A stretch of 64,000 nt of DNA, from positions 62,001 to 126,000 of the forward strand of contig DUNO01000033.1 of the NCBI GenBank assembly GCA_012839295.1. Reading direction: 5' to 3'. Shown here piece after piece: positions 43,880 through 51,935 of the stretch (positions within the stretch are counted from its first letter, which is position 1; every line of letters starts with the position of its first letter). The position numbers and the translations under genes were made by a program. This DNA is from Clostridiales bacterium (GTDB lineage: Bacteria; Bacillota; Clostridia; Lachnospirales; Lachnospiraceae). The notes under the pieces are model-generated. The model searched no databases and was not told where the DNA came from. It saw only the letters and a program-made list of their open reading frames with translations.

Positions 43880-44938
43880 ATGAAGATTACGCAAAAATCA
43901 TTTGGTAAAACAGCAAAGGGTGAGGAAGTAACCTCATACACCTTGACGAATAAGAATGGTATGGAGGTTTCCTTAATTAATTATGGCGCCAATATTACCA
44001 GTATCCTGGTTCCGGATGCAAAGGGAAACCTGGCAGATGTTAATTTAGGCTATGAGAAGGTTGCCGGCTATGAAAAAAATGCCCCGGGCTTTGGTTCTTT
44101 TATCGGCAGGCATGCAAACAGAATTGGCGGTGCGAAATTTGAAATCAATGGGAAGGTATATGAGCTGGACAAGAATGACGGAGAAAATAACCTGCATGGC
44201 GGGTTTACCGGATATAATAAATTTATATATGAGGCGGAATGCTACGAGGATGAAGATATGGCAAGCGTTGAATTTTCAAGGCTGAGCCCCCATATGGAAC
44301 AGGGCTTCCCCGGCAATCTGGATGTTGCGGTTACCTATAGCCTGACGGAAGCGAATGAATTGGTCATTGAGTATCTGGCAGTGTCCGACCGTGATACGAT
44401 TGTGAATTTGACGAACCATTCTTACTTTAATCTCTCGGGACATAATGCGGGCTCCGTACTTGACCACAAGGTCTGGATTAAGGCGAATAAGTTTACTCCG
44501 ACGGACAAGCAGCTGATCCCTACCGGTGAGCTTAGGGATGTAACCGGTACACCAATGGATTTCAGGGTTGCCAAGAAACTGGGACAGGACATTAATTCTG
44601 ATTATGAGCCTCTGGTTTTTGCCGGTGGATATGACCATAACTATGTACTTGACATCAGCGGCACCGACGTAGAGAAGGTGGCGGAATTAATTGATGAGAA
44701 GAGCGGAAGGAAGATGGAGGTGTTTACGGATATGCCCGGCATACAGCTGTATACGGGGAACTTCCTGACACCGGAAGAGGGCTGCAAGGCAGGGGCGGTA
44801 TACAATAAAAGGGCCGGCGTATGCTTTGAGACACAGTATTTCCCGAATTCCTGCAATATCAGCGGCTTTCCCTCCTGCCTGCTAAAGGCGGGAAAGGAAT
44901 ATGACACCGTAACGATTTATAAGTTTTCCGTAATCTAA
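43880..44938 (+). CDS. galM: Aldose 1-epimerase (mutarotase)
   Basis: A 352-residue cytoplasmic enzyme interconverting alpha and beta anomers of aldoses such as galactose. The family features are GRHANRIGGAKF, the catalytic His region NLTNHSYFNLSGH, GGYDHNYVLD and the catalytic Glu in CFETQYFPNS. The gene is monocistronic, with its own promoter and terminator. It may serve galactose released by the GH4 enzyme, though it is not linked to it. Confidence 0.95.
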   Translation: MKITQKSFGKTAKGEEVTSYTLTNKNGMEVSLINYGANITSILVPDAKGNLADVNLGYEKVAGYEKNAPGFGSFIGRHANRIGGAKFEINGKVYELDKNDGENNLHGGFTGYNKFIYEAECYEDEDMASVEFSRLSPHMEQGFPGNLDVAVTYSLTEANELVIEYLAVSDRDTIVNLTNHSYFNLSGHNAGSVLDHKVWIKANKFTPTDKQLIPTGELRDVTGTPMDFRVAKKLGQDINSDYEPLVFAGGYDHNYVLDISGTDVEKVAELIDEKSGRKMEVFTDMPGIQLYTGNFLTPEEGCKAGAVYNKRAGVCFETQYFPNSCNISGFPSCLLKAGKEYDTVTIYKFSVI

Positions 44939-44959
44939 ACTTATTTCATGGAAACAGAG

Positions 44960-45015
44960 AACCCCCCGGGCCGTTGGTTTGATTGGATATCAAGCCCGCT
45001 GCCCGGGGGTTTTTT
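44960..45015 (+). terminator. Intrinsic terminator of galM
   Basis: ACCCCCCGGGC (44961-44971) pairs with GCCCGGGGGT (45001-45010), followed by TTTTT. It also stands at the end of the convergent upp gene. Confidence 0.9.
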
Positions 45016-45040
45016 AAGTATAATGGGATTTACCTTATTT

Positions 45041-45670
45041 TTATTTTGTTCCGTAGATCCTGTCACCGGCATCACCAAGACCCGGAAGGATATAGCCTTT
45101 TTCATTCAGCCTTTCGTCAAGGCTTCCGATATAAATTTCAACATCAGGATGGATTTTTGTCAAACGTTCCACACCCTCCGGTGCGGCAATCAGACAGAGA
45201 AAATGAATTTTACCGATGCCCCTTTTCTTGAGAAGATCAATGGCTGCTACGGCAGAGCCTCCGGTTGCAAGCATCGGATCAACAACAAAGATCTCACGCT
45301 CGTCTGCATCCGAGGGGAGTTTGCAGAAATACTCAACAGGCTCTAAGGTCTCCTCATTGCGGTACAGACCGATATGCCCAACCTTTGCACTTGGTATCAG
45401 GTTTAAGATGCCGTCGGCCATATGAAGGCCTGCACGAAGAATAGGAACGATACAAAGCTTCTTACCGGCAATTTCTTTTGCAATTGTTTTTACTAAGGGT
45501 GTTTCTATTTCAATGTCAGCAAGGGGAAGTTTTCTGGTAGCCTCATAGCAGATGAGCATTGCAACTTCTGAAACCAGGTCACGAAACTCCTTTGTTGTCG
45601 TGGTTTTGCGTCTCATAATTCCGAGCTTGTGTTGGATTAGTGGATGATCCATAATTATTACATTTGACAT
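45041..45670 (-). CDS. upp: Uracil phosphoribosyltransferase
   Basis: A 209-residue pyrimidine-salvage enzyme making UMP from uracil and PRPP. It starts [21 protein letters not shown], with the PRPP loop [12 protein letters not shown] and the uracil-binding C-terminus [20 protein letters not shown] precedes the ATG. A TATAAT on the minus strand at 45737-45732 may be its -10. Confidence 0.97.
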   Translation of the reverse strand: MSNVIIMDHPLIQHKLGIMRRKTTTTKEFRDLVSEVAMLICYEATRKLPLADIEIETPLVKTIAKEIAGKKLCIVPILRAGLHMADGILNLIPSAKVGHIGLYRNEETLEPVEYFCKLPSDADEREIFVVDPMLATGGSAVAAIDLLKKRGIGKIHFLCLIAAPEGVERLTKIHPDVEIYIGSLDERLNEKGYILPGLGDAGDRIYGTK

Positions 45671-45855
45671 TGTTCTACCTCCTGAATTTATTTTCTACAT
45701 GGCAATTTTATTTTCGCCAAATTATCCAACGATTATAATAACATATATTAATACCTAAGAAAAGAAAAAAATACTTATTTTATTTGTTATTCTGCGGGAT
45801 TTATTTCCAGGGGGCCTGTGAGGGGCTGAGAACATATTTGTACTGAAAGAACATA

Positions 45856-45945
45856 TTATAGGAAGCAGATACGGCTTCCTATAATCGCGATGCACGGCGC
45901 AAGTACAGCGCCTTTTATGAGAAGTCAAAATACAACTTCTCATAA
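45856..45945. other. Three consecutive hairpins in the upp upstream region
   Basis: Hairpin 1: TTATAGGAAGC / GCTTCCTATAA (45856-45866 / 45874-45884). Hairpin 2: GGCGC / GCGCC (45896-45900 / 45908-45912). Hairpin 3: TTATGAGAAGT / ACTTCTCATAA (45915-45925 / 45935-45945). All are perfect. There is no gene here. Similar GGAAG/CTTCC and AGAAGT/ACTTCT hairpins are at 8151-8175 and 29115-29148. Confidence 0.7.
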
Positions 45946-46039
45946 CTTATATTTCGGGAAGACGCATTTAATTACGAAAGAATGTATTTCGTTCCATAGA
46001 TGCGAACAAAGAAATGAAAGAAACCATATATTATAGTAA

Positions 46040-46255
46040 GATCTCCTGATGGATTTATCAATGGAGTTGATGCCGGTGTATTTACGGACATTTAAGCATG
46101 TTATAAAAGCTATCCCCAAAGCAGGGCAAAAAAATAAGACAGGAATGAACTGTCTTGGCTATGCTTTACCCTGCAAAGGAACTCCTACCGGAACGGGCGT
46201 TATAAAAGAGGAGAAGCCCGGTAGAGGGGGGAGGGTAGCTGCCGGGCTTATTTTA
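46040..46255 (+). ncRNA. Candidate structured RNA with its own terminator
   Basis: The stretch holds nested pairings (GCAGGG with CCCTGC enclosing AAGACAG / CTGTCTT, about 46122-46179) and ends in a terminator: AAGCCCGG (46214-46221) with CCGGGCTT (46242-46249), then ATTTTA. A 69-codon frame crosses it, but it has no good ribosome site and runs through the terminator stem, so I favour RNA. I cannot name a family. Confidence 0.35.
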
Positions 46256-46259
46256 TGAA

Positions 46260-46717
46260 AAAAATTATCTTGTAAGCAATATTAAGTTGTGGTACTTTCA
46301 TCAGTTAATTGATGTAGCTTCTTAACTTATTTTTGATTATAAAGTACATATATGATGATTGTATGGATATATTATGAACAATTTGTTAATAAATCACCGG
46401 GTATTAAATTCATGTTTTGGCGTACAAAGGACATTATATTGAAATAAATTTGTCGTTTTATTCGTTATAGGAAGTAACCTTATAAGGTTAATAAAAATTT
46501 ACGTTGGTATTGGTAATAGAAACAATATTTGCTGAGGTTTATTTTAAGCTGAATGAGAATAATAGTATTATGAAATGTAATAGGAAAGCAGAGTGCGTCT
46601 GAAGACACGCATTTCATAGGATAAGAAACTGGACAAAAAGAAAGTATTGTGGTATAAAAGTCAAATAAAAGGATTGCTTGCTAGATTTAGTTCATTGCTG
46701 TATAATGGAGGAATTTT
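46260..46717. other. AT-rich intergenic region without a recognisable gene
   Basis: It contains TTATAGGAAGT (46465-46475) directly followed by a perfect 14-bp palindrome AACCTTATAAGGTT (46476-46489), and a TTGCTA-N17-TATAAT match (46678-46706) that runs straight into the next gene's ribosome site. I see no coding frame. Confidence 0.5.
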
Positions 46718-47176
46718 ATGTCAAACGTATTTAAAAAGTTAATTAGAAAAGAGCTTGGGGAAGCTGAATATCGCCGGTATTCTTCTTATGTAAAACAGAA
46801 TATGGAAACAAAAATAAGCGACAGTAAGACCATATATGAAGATATGTATGAGAAGTTAAAATATAGAGATATCAAATCCATTGCAAGGATGCATAACAGG
46901 TTAAATGATACGATGCTGCTGGCCTTCCGTATCAGCAAAAATTTCTTTTTAGCTTTTCTGTTTTATTTATCTGCCTCCATTTTTCTGATTGCGAAGGATC
47001 TGCAGCCCATGCTTACCGTGGCCGCCTTAATTATGATAAGTATTTGCTTCGTATATAAAGCCTACGAATATATAACGAACAAATTCTGCTATATTGATGC
47101 ACAGATCATCCTGGTATATAAAGCGGTGCTCGATAAAATCATCCTAAATGAACGCAAGGGTGCCAGTGAAAAGTAA
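46718..47176 (+). CDS. Unknown two-helix membrane protein (152 aa)
   Basis: I do not recognise the family. The N-terminal 65 residues are charged and helical (KKLIRKELGEAEYRRYSSYV). Two membrane helices follow (about 70-90, FLAFLFYLSASIFLI; and about 98-118, VAALIMISICFVY), then a short basic tail. TGGAGG lies 6 bases before the ATG. A clear terminator follows at 47277. It stands alone between upp and the BMC operon, with no functional hint. Confidence 0.65.
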   Translation: MSNVFKKLIRKELGEAEYRRYSSYVKQNMETKISDSKTIYEDMYEKLKYRDIKSIARMHNRLNDTMLLAFRISKNFFLAFLFYLSASIFLIAKDLQPMLTVAALIMISICFVYKAYEYITNKFCYIDAQIILVYKAVLDKIILNERKGASEK

Positions 47177-47276
47177 AAGGCACTGCCTTTGCGCCTTACA
47201 TCCTAAATATATGATTAGGGCGGCAAATGAGTGAGATTTAGGCTGTGAGGTGAATGTGAATTAAATAAGGAAAGAA

Positions 47277-47320
47277 AAGAAGGTATTTTGGAACGCAATG
47301 TCTGAGATACCTTCTTTTTC
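47277..47320 (+). terminator. Terminator before the BMC operon
   Basis: AAGAAGGTAT (47277-47286) pairs with ATACCTTCTT (47307-47316), followed by TTTC. It insulates the BMC promoter from the upstream gene. A fragment of the 13.9-kb hairpin element (TGTGAGGTGAATG) lies just upstream at 47244-47256. Confidence 0.75.
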
Positions 47321-47346
47321 TTGCATTGCAATTAATTTACATCTAA

Positions 47347-47373
47347 AACCAAAAGAAAACAAACAAAAACAAC
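47347..47373 (+). promoter_or_regulatory. Operator repeat 1 of the BMC operon
   Basis: The first copy of a 27-bp direct repeat (AACCAAAAGAAA... CAAC). It ends 21 bases before the -35. It matches the copy at 47430-47456 in 25 of 27 positions. Confidence 0.65.
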
Positions 47374-47393
47374 ATAAAAACAACGAATACATG

Positions 47394-47422
47394 TTGACAA
47401 AAGAGTGTAAAGAGGTTAGAAT
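47394..47422 (+). promoter_or_regulatory. Main BMC operon promoter
   Basis: TTGACA (47394-47399), 17 bases, TAGAAT (47417-47422). The start of transcription is predicted at or just before the second operator repeat, 60 bases ahead of the first ATG. Confidence 0.85.
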
Positions 47423-47429
47423 AAAGACA

Positions 47430-47456
47430 AACCAAAAGAAATCAAACCAAAACAAC
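47430..47456 (+). promoter_or_regulatory. Operator repeat 2 of the BMC operon
   Basis: The second copy of the 27-bp direct repeat, over the predicted transcription start. The start-to-start distance to copy 1 is 83 bp, close to eight helical turns, which suits a repressor binding both sites. Repeated A/C-rich AAAGAAA-like units are the usual form of DeoR-family operators. Confidence 0.65.
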
Positions 47457-47490
47457 AAATTTTTAAGTAACACCTAATAGGAGGACATGT

Positions 47491-48288
47491 ATGAAGTCAG
47501 AGTACGAAATCAAAAAAGAAATTTGCGAGATAGGTAAAAGAATTTATAATAAGGGAATGGTTGCTTCTAACGACGGTAACATTTCCGTTAAGCTGAATGA
47601 TAATGAATTCTTATGTACACCTACTGGCGTAAGCAAAGGTTTTATGACACCGGAGTATATCTGCAAGGTTGACAAGGACGGTAAAGTTCTTCAGGCAAAC
47701 GGTAACTTCAAGCCTTCTTCAGAAATCAAGATGCATATGCGCGTTTACAAAGAAAGACCGGACGTCCAGTCTGTAGTACATGCCCATCCGATGTATGCAA
47801 CAAGCTTTGCTATTGCGGGTATCCCCTTGACACAGCCCATCATGCCGGAAGCAGTTATCTCCCTTGGCTGCGTACCGATCGCTGAGTATGGCACACCTTC
47901 TACAGAAGAGATTCCTGATGCAGTGTCCAAGTACCTTCAGTACTATGATGCAGTATTGTTAGAGAACCATGGTGCGTTAACCTTCTCTGATTCCCTGCTG
48001 TCAGCTTATCATAAGATGGAATCCGTAGAATTCTATGCGCAATTATTATATCTTTCCAAGCAGCTGGGCGGTCCCAAGGAATTATCCGATGCCCAGGTAC
48101 AGAGATTGTACGAGATCCGCAGACAGTTCGGTATGACTGGAAAGCATCCTGCCGATCTTTGCGCTAAAGTAAATAAGGGTGGTACAAGCTGCCATAACTG
48201 TGGTGGTCATGGAGCAACAGAAGCAAAGACCGACGACATTGTTTCCGAAATTGCTAAGAAAGTAATTGAGCAGTTAGGTTTAAAATAA
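47491..48288 (+). CDS. BMC class II aldolase (L-fuculose-phosphate aldolase type) with C-terminal targeting peptide
   Basis: A 265-residue zinc aldolase that would split L-fuculose-1-phosphate into DHAP and L-lactaldehyde inside the compartment. It shows SNDGNISVKL, the zinc ligands HAHPMYAT and LENHGALT, and the tyrosine region SAYHKMES. Beyond the catalytic domain, a linker with a CHNC pair leads to a C-terminal amphipathic helix DDIVSEIAKKVIEQLGLK, a typical encapsulation peptide. AGGAGG precedes ATG 47491. It is the first gene of the operon. Confidence 0.9.
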   Translation: MKSEYEIKKEICEIGKRIYNKGMVASNDGNISVKLNDNEFLCTPTGVSKGFMTPEYICKVDKDGKVLQANGNFKPSSEIKMHMRVYKERPDVQSVVHAHPMYATSFAIAGIPLTQPIMPEAVISLGCVPIAEYGTPSTEEIPDAVSKYLQYYDAVLLENHGALTFSDSLLSAYHKMESVEFYAQLLYLSKQLGGPKELSDAQVQRLYEIRRQFGMTGKHPADLCAKVNKGGTSCHNCGGHGATEAKTDDIVSEIAKKVIEQLGLK

Positions 48289-48339
48289 TCCATCTTCTCA
48301 CAAGGTTTGAAGAAGACATCAATGAGGAGGTAAAAAGTG

Positions 48340-49734
48340 ATGGAGAATGAAGCACTACTCCAGGATATTGTAAAGCAAGTAGTGAAAAAGCTGCAGGCAG
48401 AGACAGCGGGCGCCCCATCCGGCAGTAACGAGCTGGGCATCTTCGAGGATATGACGGAGGCCATTGAGGCTTCAATCAAGGCTCAGAAGGTTATGCAGAA
48501 GCTGACAATGGATGCAAGGGAAAGAATTATCAGCAATATCCGCAAGAAGACCATCGAGAATGCTGAAATACTTGCTAAGATGGCAGTAGAAGAGACAGGC
48601 ATGGGCAATGTCGGGGATAAGATCCTAAAGCACCAGCTTGCAGCAAATAAAACTCCGGGAACCGAGGATATTACGACAACAGCCTGGTCCGGAGACAGGG
48701 GTCTGACCCTGGTTGAGATGGGACCCTTTGGTGTAATCGGGGCAATCACCCCATGCACTAACCCGAGTGAGACCATCATCTGCAACACCATTGGTATGAT
48801 TGCCGGAGGTAATACGGTAGTATTTAATCCCCATCCGGCAGCAATCAGGACTTCCAAATATGCAGTAAGCATGTTGAATGAAGCATCCCTTGAGGTTGGC
48901 GGCCCTGCTAACATCGCAGTAACCGTCCAGAAGCCTACCATGGAAACCAGCAACATCATGTTAAAACATAAGGCAATCCAGTTAATCGCAGCAACAGGCG
49001 GCCCTGGCGTTGTAACGACAGTCCTCTCTTCCGGCAAGCGTGGAATCGGTGCCGGTGCCGGTAATCCTCCGGTACTTGTGGATGACACGGCGGATATCCA
49101 GAAGGCAGCAGCTGATATCGTAAACGGATGTACCTTTGACAACAATCTTCCCTGTATTGCAGAAAAAGAAATTGTAGCCGTTGAAACCATTGTGGATGAA
49201 TTAATTTACTTCTTAAAAGAGAACGGCTGCTACATGATTAATAAGGAAGAGCAGGAAAAGCTTACAGCTACAGTAATGATAAAAGGTGCGTTAAACAGAA
49301 AATGCGTCGGCAAGGATGCAATCACCCTGCTTTCCATGATTGGCATTGATGCACCAAAGGGAACACGCTGCATCATCTTTGAAGGAGAAAAGGAGCATCC
49401 TTTGATTGCAGAAGAGCTGATGATGCCGATCCTTGGTATTGTGAGGGCAAAGGATATTGACGATGCAATTGAGAAAGCAGTATGGCTTGAGCATGGCAAC
49501 CGCCATTCAGCCCACATGCATTCCAAGAATGTGGAAAACCTGACCAAGTTCGGCAAAGCAATCGACACGGCAATCTTTGTAAAGAATGCCCCATCCTATG
49601 CAGCCTTAGGCTTTGGCGGGGAAGGCTTCTGTACCTTCACGATTGCCAGCAGGACGGGTGAAGGACTTACTTCCGCAAGGACCTTTACAAAGGCGAGAAG
49701 ATGTGTAATGTCAGACAGCTTATGCATTCGTTAG
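48340..49734 (+). CDS. pduP: CoA-acylating propionaldehyde dehydrogenase (PduP-like)
   Basis: A 464-residue enzyme that oxidises propionaldehyde to propionyl-CoA with NAD. The N-terminal helix (ALLQDIVKQVVKKLQAE) is an encapsulation peptide followed by a linker. The dehydrogenase shows TPCTNPSETIICN and the catalytic cysteine, Cys272, in NNLPCIAEKE. Start ATG 48340 has GAGGAGG nine bases ahead. NADH made here can be used by the adjacent alcohol dehydrogenase, keeping cofactor recycling inside the shell. Confidence 0.93.
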   Translation: MENEALLQDIVKQVVKKLQAETAGAPSGSNELGIFEDMTEAIEASIKAQKVMQKLTMDARERIISNIRKKTIENAEILAKMAVEETGMGNVGDKILKHQLAANKTPGTEDITTTAWSGDRGLTLVEMGPFGVIGAITPCTNPSETIICNTIGMIAGGNTVVFNPHPAAIRTSKYAVSMLNEASLEVGGPANIAVTVQKPTMETSNIMLKHKAIQLIAATGGPGVVTTVLSSGKRGIGAGAGNPPVLVDDTADIQKAAADIVNGCTFDNNLPCIAEKEIVAVETIVDELIYFLKENGCYMINKEEQEKLTATVMIKGALNRKCVGKDAITLLSMIGIDAPKGTRCIIFEGEKEHPLIAEELMMPILGIVRAKDIDDAIEKAVWLEHGNRHSAHMHSKNVENLTKFGKAIDTAIFVKNAPSYAALGFGGEGFCTFTIASRTGEGLTSARTFTKARRCVMSDSLCIR

Positions 49735-49761
49735 ATTCGAAGCATTAAGAAGGAGGTAATG

Positions 49762-50985
49762 ATGGACATTAATTCAGAAAAGATAGAAGATATAGTAAAG
49801 CAAGTACTCCAGGAGCTGGGACAGACGCCTGCTGGGAAAGAGGGCTGTAGCGGTAACTGCTCCCACAAATCAAATGGTGGGATTCCAAAGACAAGCCGGG
49901 TGGCAATGTTAACGGGACTGGAGAAAATCGAGCTTCAGGAATATCCGATTCCAGAGCTTGGTGATGACGATATCCTGGTTAAGGTAGAAGGCTGCGGTGT
50001 ATGCGGTACGGATGCACATGAGTACAAAAGAGATCCCTTCGGTTTAATTCCTGTTGTATTAGGACATGAAGGTACCGGCGAGATCGTTAAGATGGGCAAG
50101 AACGTAAAGAAGGACAGTGCAGGCAAAGACCTTAAGGTTGGCGACAAAGTAGTTTCCTGTATGATCTTTAAGGATAACCCGGACATTACGATGTTCGACT
50201 TGAATAAGCAGAACGTTGGCGGCGCAGATGTATACGGACTTTTGCCGGATGACAGCACACATTTAAATGGCTGGTTTGCCGATTATATCGTAATCCGCGG
50301 CGGATCAACAATTTTCAATGTCAGCGACCTGGATCTTGAGTCAAGAATCCTCATCGAGCCATGCGCAGTGTTGATCCATGCAGTGGAAAGGGCAAAAACC
50401 ACTAACATCTTACGTTTCAACAGCAGAGTAGTAGTTCAGGGCTGTGGACCAATCGGTTTAATCTGTATTGCAGTTCTCCGCACCATGGGTATTGAGAATA
50501 TCGTAGCGGTGGACGGCGAAGAGAAGAGACTTGACTTTGCAAAAGAGATGGGCGCAACAAAAACAGTAAACTTCAAGGAACACAAGGGAATTGAAGCTCT
50601 GGCAGCAGCAATTGAAACAGCCTTTGGCGGTAAGCTTGCTGATTTCGCGTTCCAGTGTACAGGATCTCCGGCAGCACATTCCAATATCTATAAATTCATC
50701 CGCAGCGGCGGCGGTTTATGTGAACTTGGATTCTTCATCAATGGCGGGGATGCGACGATTAATCCCCACTTTGATATCTGTGCAAAAGAGATTACAACCG
50801 TTGGCTCATGGGTATATACCTTAAGGGATTATGCCACAACCTTTGATTTCTTAAAGAGGGCAAAGGGAATCGGATTACCGATGAACAAATTAATTACCCA
50901 TAAATATCCCTTAGATAAGATCAATGATGCATACGTAACAAACCTGAAGATGGAAGGCTTGAAAGTAACAGTTATAAATGAATGA
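49762..50985 (+). CDS. BMC zinc-dependent alcohol dehydrogenase (lactaldehyde reductase type)
   Basis: A 407-residue medium-chain dehydrogenase with an N-terminal encapsulation peptide (SEKIEDIVKQVLQELG) and a linker containing GCSGNCSHKS. The catalytic zinc site is GCGVCGTDAHEYK with LGHEGTG, and the NAD fold VVVQGCGPIGLICI. In this type of compartment it is expected to reduce L-lactaldehyde to 1,2-propanediol, or propionaldehyde to propanol. Most BMC alcohol dehydrogenases are iron-type (PduQ), so the zinc-type enzyme fits the fucose/rhamnose class. ATG 49759 and 49762 are adjacent; spacing favours 49762. Confidence 0.88.
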   Translation: MDINSEKIEDIVKQVLQELGQTPAGKEGCSGNCSHKSNGGIPKTSRVAMLTGLEKIELQEYPIPELGDDDILVKVEGCGVCGTDAHEYKRDPFGLIPVVLGHEGTGEIVKMGKNVKKDSAGKDLKVGDKVVSCMIFKDNPDITMFDLNKQNVGGADVYGLLPDDSTHLNGWFADYIVIRGGSTIFNVSDLDLESRILIEPCAVLIHAVERAKTTNILRFNSRVVVQGCGPIGLICIAVLRTMGIENIVAVDGEEKRLDFAKEMGATKTVNFKEHKGIEALAAAIETAFGGKLADFAFQCTGSPAAHSNIYKFIRSGGGLCELGFFINGGDATINPHFDICAKEITTVGSWVYTLRDYATTFDFLKRAKGIGLPMNKLITHKYPLDKINDAYVTNLKMEGLKVTVINE

Positions 50986-51072
50986 ACCAATTAATTCGAA
51001 AATGAATTAGCTTGTTAACTCATTTGGAATAAGGAAAGCAAAACGAAAGTTAATGCTAGAATGGAGTAAATA

Positions 51073-51387
51073 ATGGGAAATGCAGTTGGCATAATTGAAG
51101 TTTTCGGACTTGTTACAGCTTTCGTGGCTTGTGATGCCGGATGCAAAGCGGCTAACGTAACGGTGGAAGCCTTTGACCGTAATAAGCCTGCGAATGCTGA
51201 CAGTCTTCCGGTTCCACTCATTGTTACTGTAAAATTCCGCGGAAGCGTTGTTGATGTAAGGGCAGCAGTTGAAGCAGCACAGGAGGCGGCAAACCAATTG
51301 TCCGGAGTTATAACGACCCATGTTATCGCAGCGCCGGATCCGGCAATTGAGAAAATGCTTGCATTAAGTGGACTGGATAAAAGCTAA
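51073..51387 (+). CDS. BMC-H shell protein with enlarged pore-side loop
   Basis: A 104-residue hexameric shell protein. The BMC fold is clear (AVGIIEVFGLVTAFVACDAGCKAANV at the start, split in two elements, and THVIAAPDPAIEKML at the end). Where PduA-type proteins have the pore loop [10 protein letters not shown], this one has RNKPANADSLPVPLIVTV, about eight to nine residues longer, so the central pore is altered. TGGAGT precedes the ATG. It is the first of four ordinary-topology BMC-H genes in a row. Confidence 0.9.
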   Translation: MGNAVGIIEVFGLVTAFVACDAGCKAANVTVEAFDRNKPANADSLPVPLIVTVKFRGSVVDVRAAVEAAQEAANQLSGVITTHVIAAPDPAIEKMLALSGLDKS

Positions 51388-51420
51388 AAAATAGATTATA
51401 ATGGATAAATACAAAAACTA

Positions 51421-51549
51421 GGGGAAAACCCCTTAAGGAAACCCCATCAGGGCGGCAAGGGTCACTTGATGGAAAACATGATCAGGAGGAGAAATCCTCC
51501 AAAAAATCAGGAGGAGAAATCCTCCCCCAAAATCAGGAGGATTAGTAAA
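51421..51549 (+). repeat. Hairpin-rich leader with tandem AGGAGG...CCTCC units before the main BMC-H gene
   Basis: A 25-26-bp unit beginning ATCAGGAGGAGAAATCCTCC is present at 51481-51505 and 51506-51531, and a third partial copy (51532-51544) provides the gene's own ribosome site GGAGGATT. Each full unit is a hairpin, and each AATCCTCC can pair with the final ribosome site. GGGGAAAACCCC (51421-51432) is a further hairpin. Confidence 0.8.
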
Positions 51550-51825
51550 ATGGCTCAGGAAGCATTAGGAATGGTTGAAACTAGAGGTCTTACAGCAGCG
51601 ATTGAAGCAGCTGATGCAATGGTTAAGGCAGCAGAGGTAACTATGGTAGGAACAGAGAAGATCGGATCAGGCCTCGTAACAGTATTGGTTCGCGGAGATG
51701 TAGGTGCGGTTAAGGCAGCTACTGAGGTAGGGGCAGCGGCAGCTTCCAGATTAGGCGAGTTGGTTGCAACACATGTCATTCCCAGACCTCACTCAGATGT
51801 TGAGAAAATTCTTCCGAAATTTTAA
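51550..51825 (+). CDS. pduA: Major BMC-H shell protein (PduA-like)
   Basis: A 91-residue canonical hexamer: [20 protein letters not shown]-type start, the pore loop [10 protein letters not shown], and [14 protein letters not shown] at the end, nearly a PduA consensus. Start ATG 51550, 5 bases after GGAGGATT is not matched exactly but spacing is within range (GGAGG to ATG 9 bases). It is almost identical in sequence to the C-terminal domain encoded at 52652-52930. Confidence 0.95.
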   Translation: MAQEALGMVETRGLTAAIEAADAMVKAAEVTMVGTEKIGSGLVTVLVRGDVGAVKAATEVGAAAASRLGELVATHVIPRPHSDVEKILPKF

Positions 51826-51935
51826 GTTTCATAAGAACCCAGTTAACAAGTTGAAGGATAGGTAATTCGCTTGTAGAAACAAAGAATTTCCAGAAAACCT
51901 GTTAAGGTATATAAATCGAAAGGTATGGGTTACAG

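Noticed and set aside
44948-45346. 132-codon plus-strand frame
   Set aside because: It spans the galM terminator and is antisense to upp.
46049-46258. 69-codon open frame
   Set aside because: No ribosome site, it crosses a terminator hairpin, and its composition is not protein-like.
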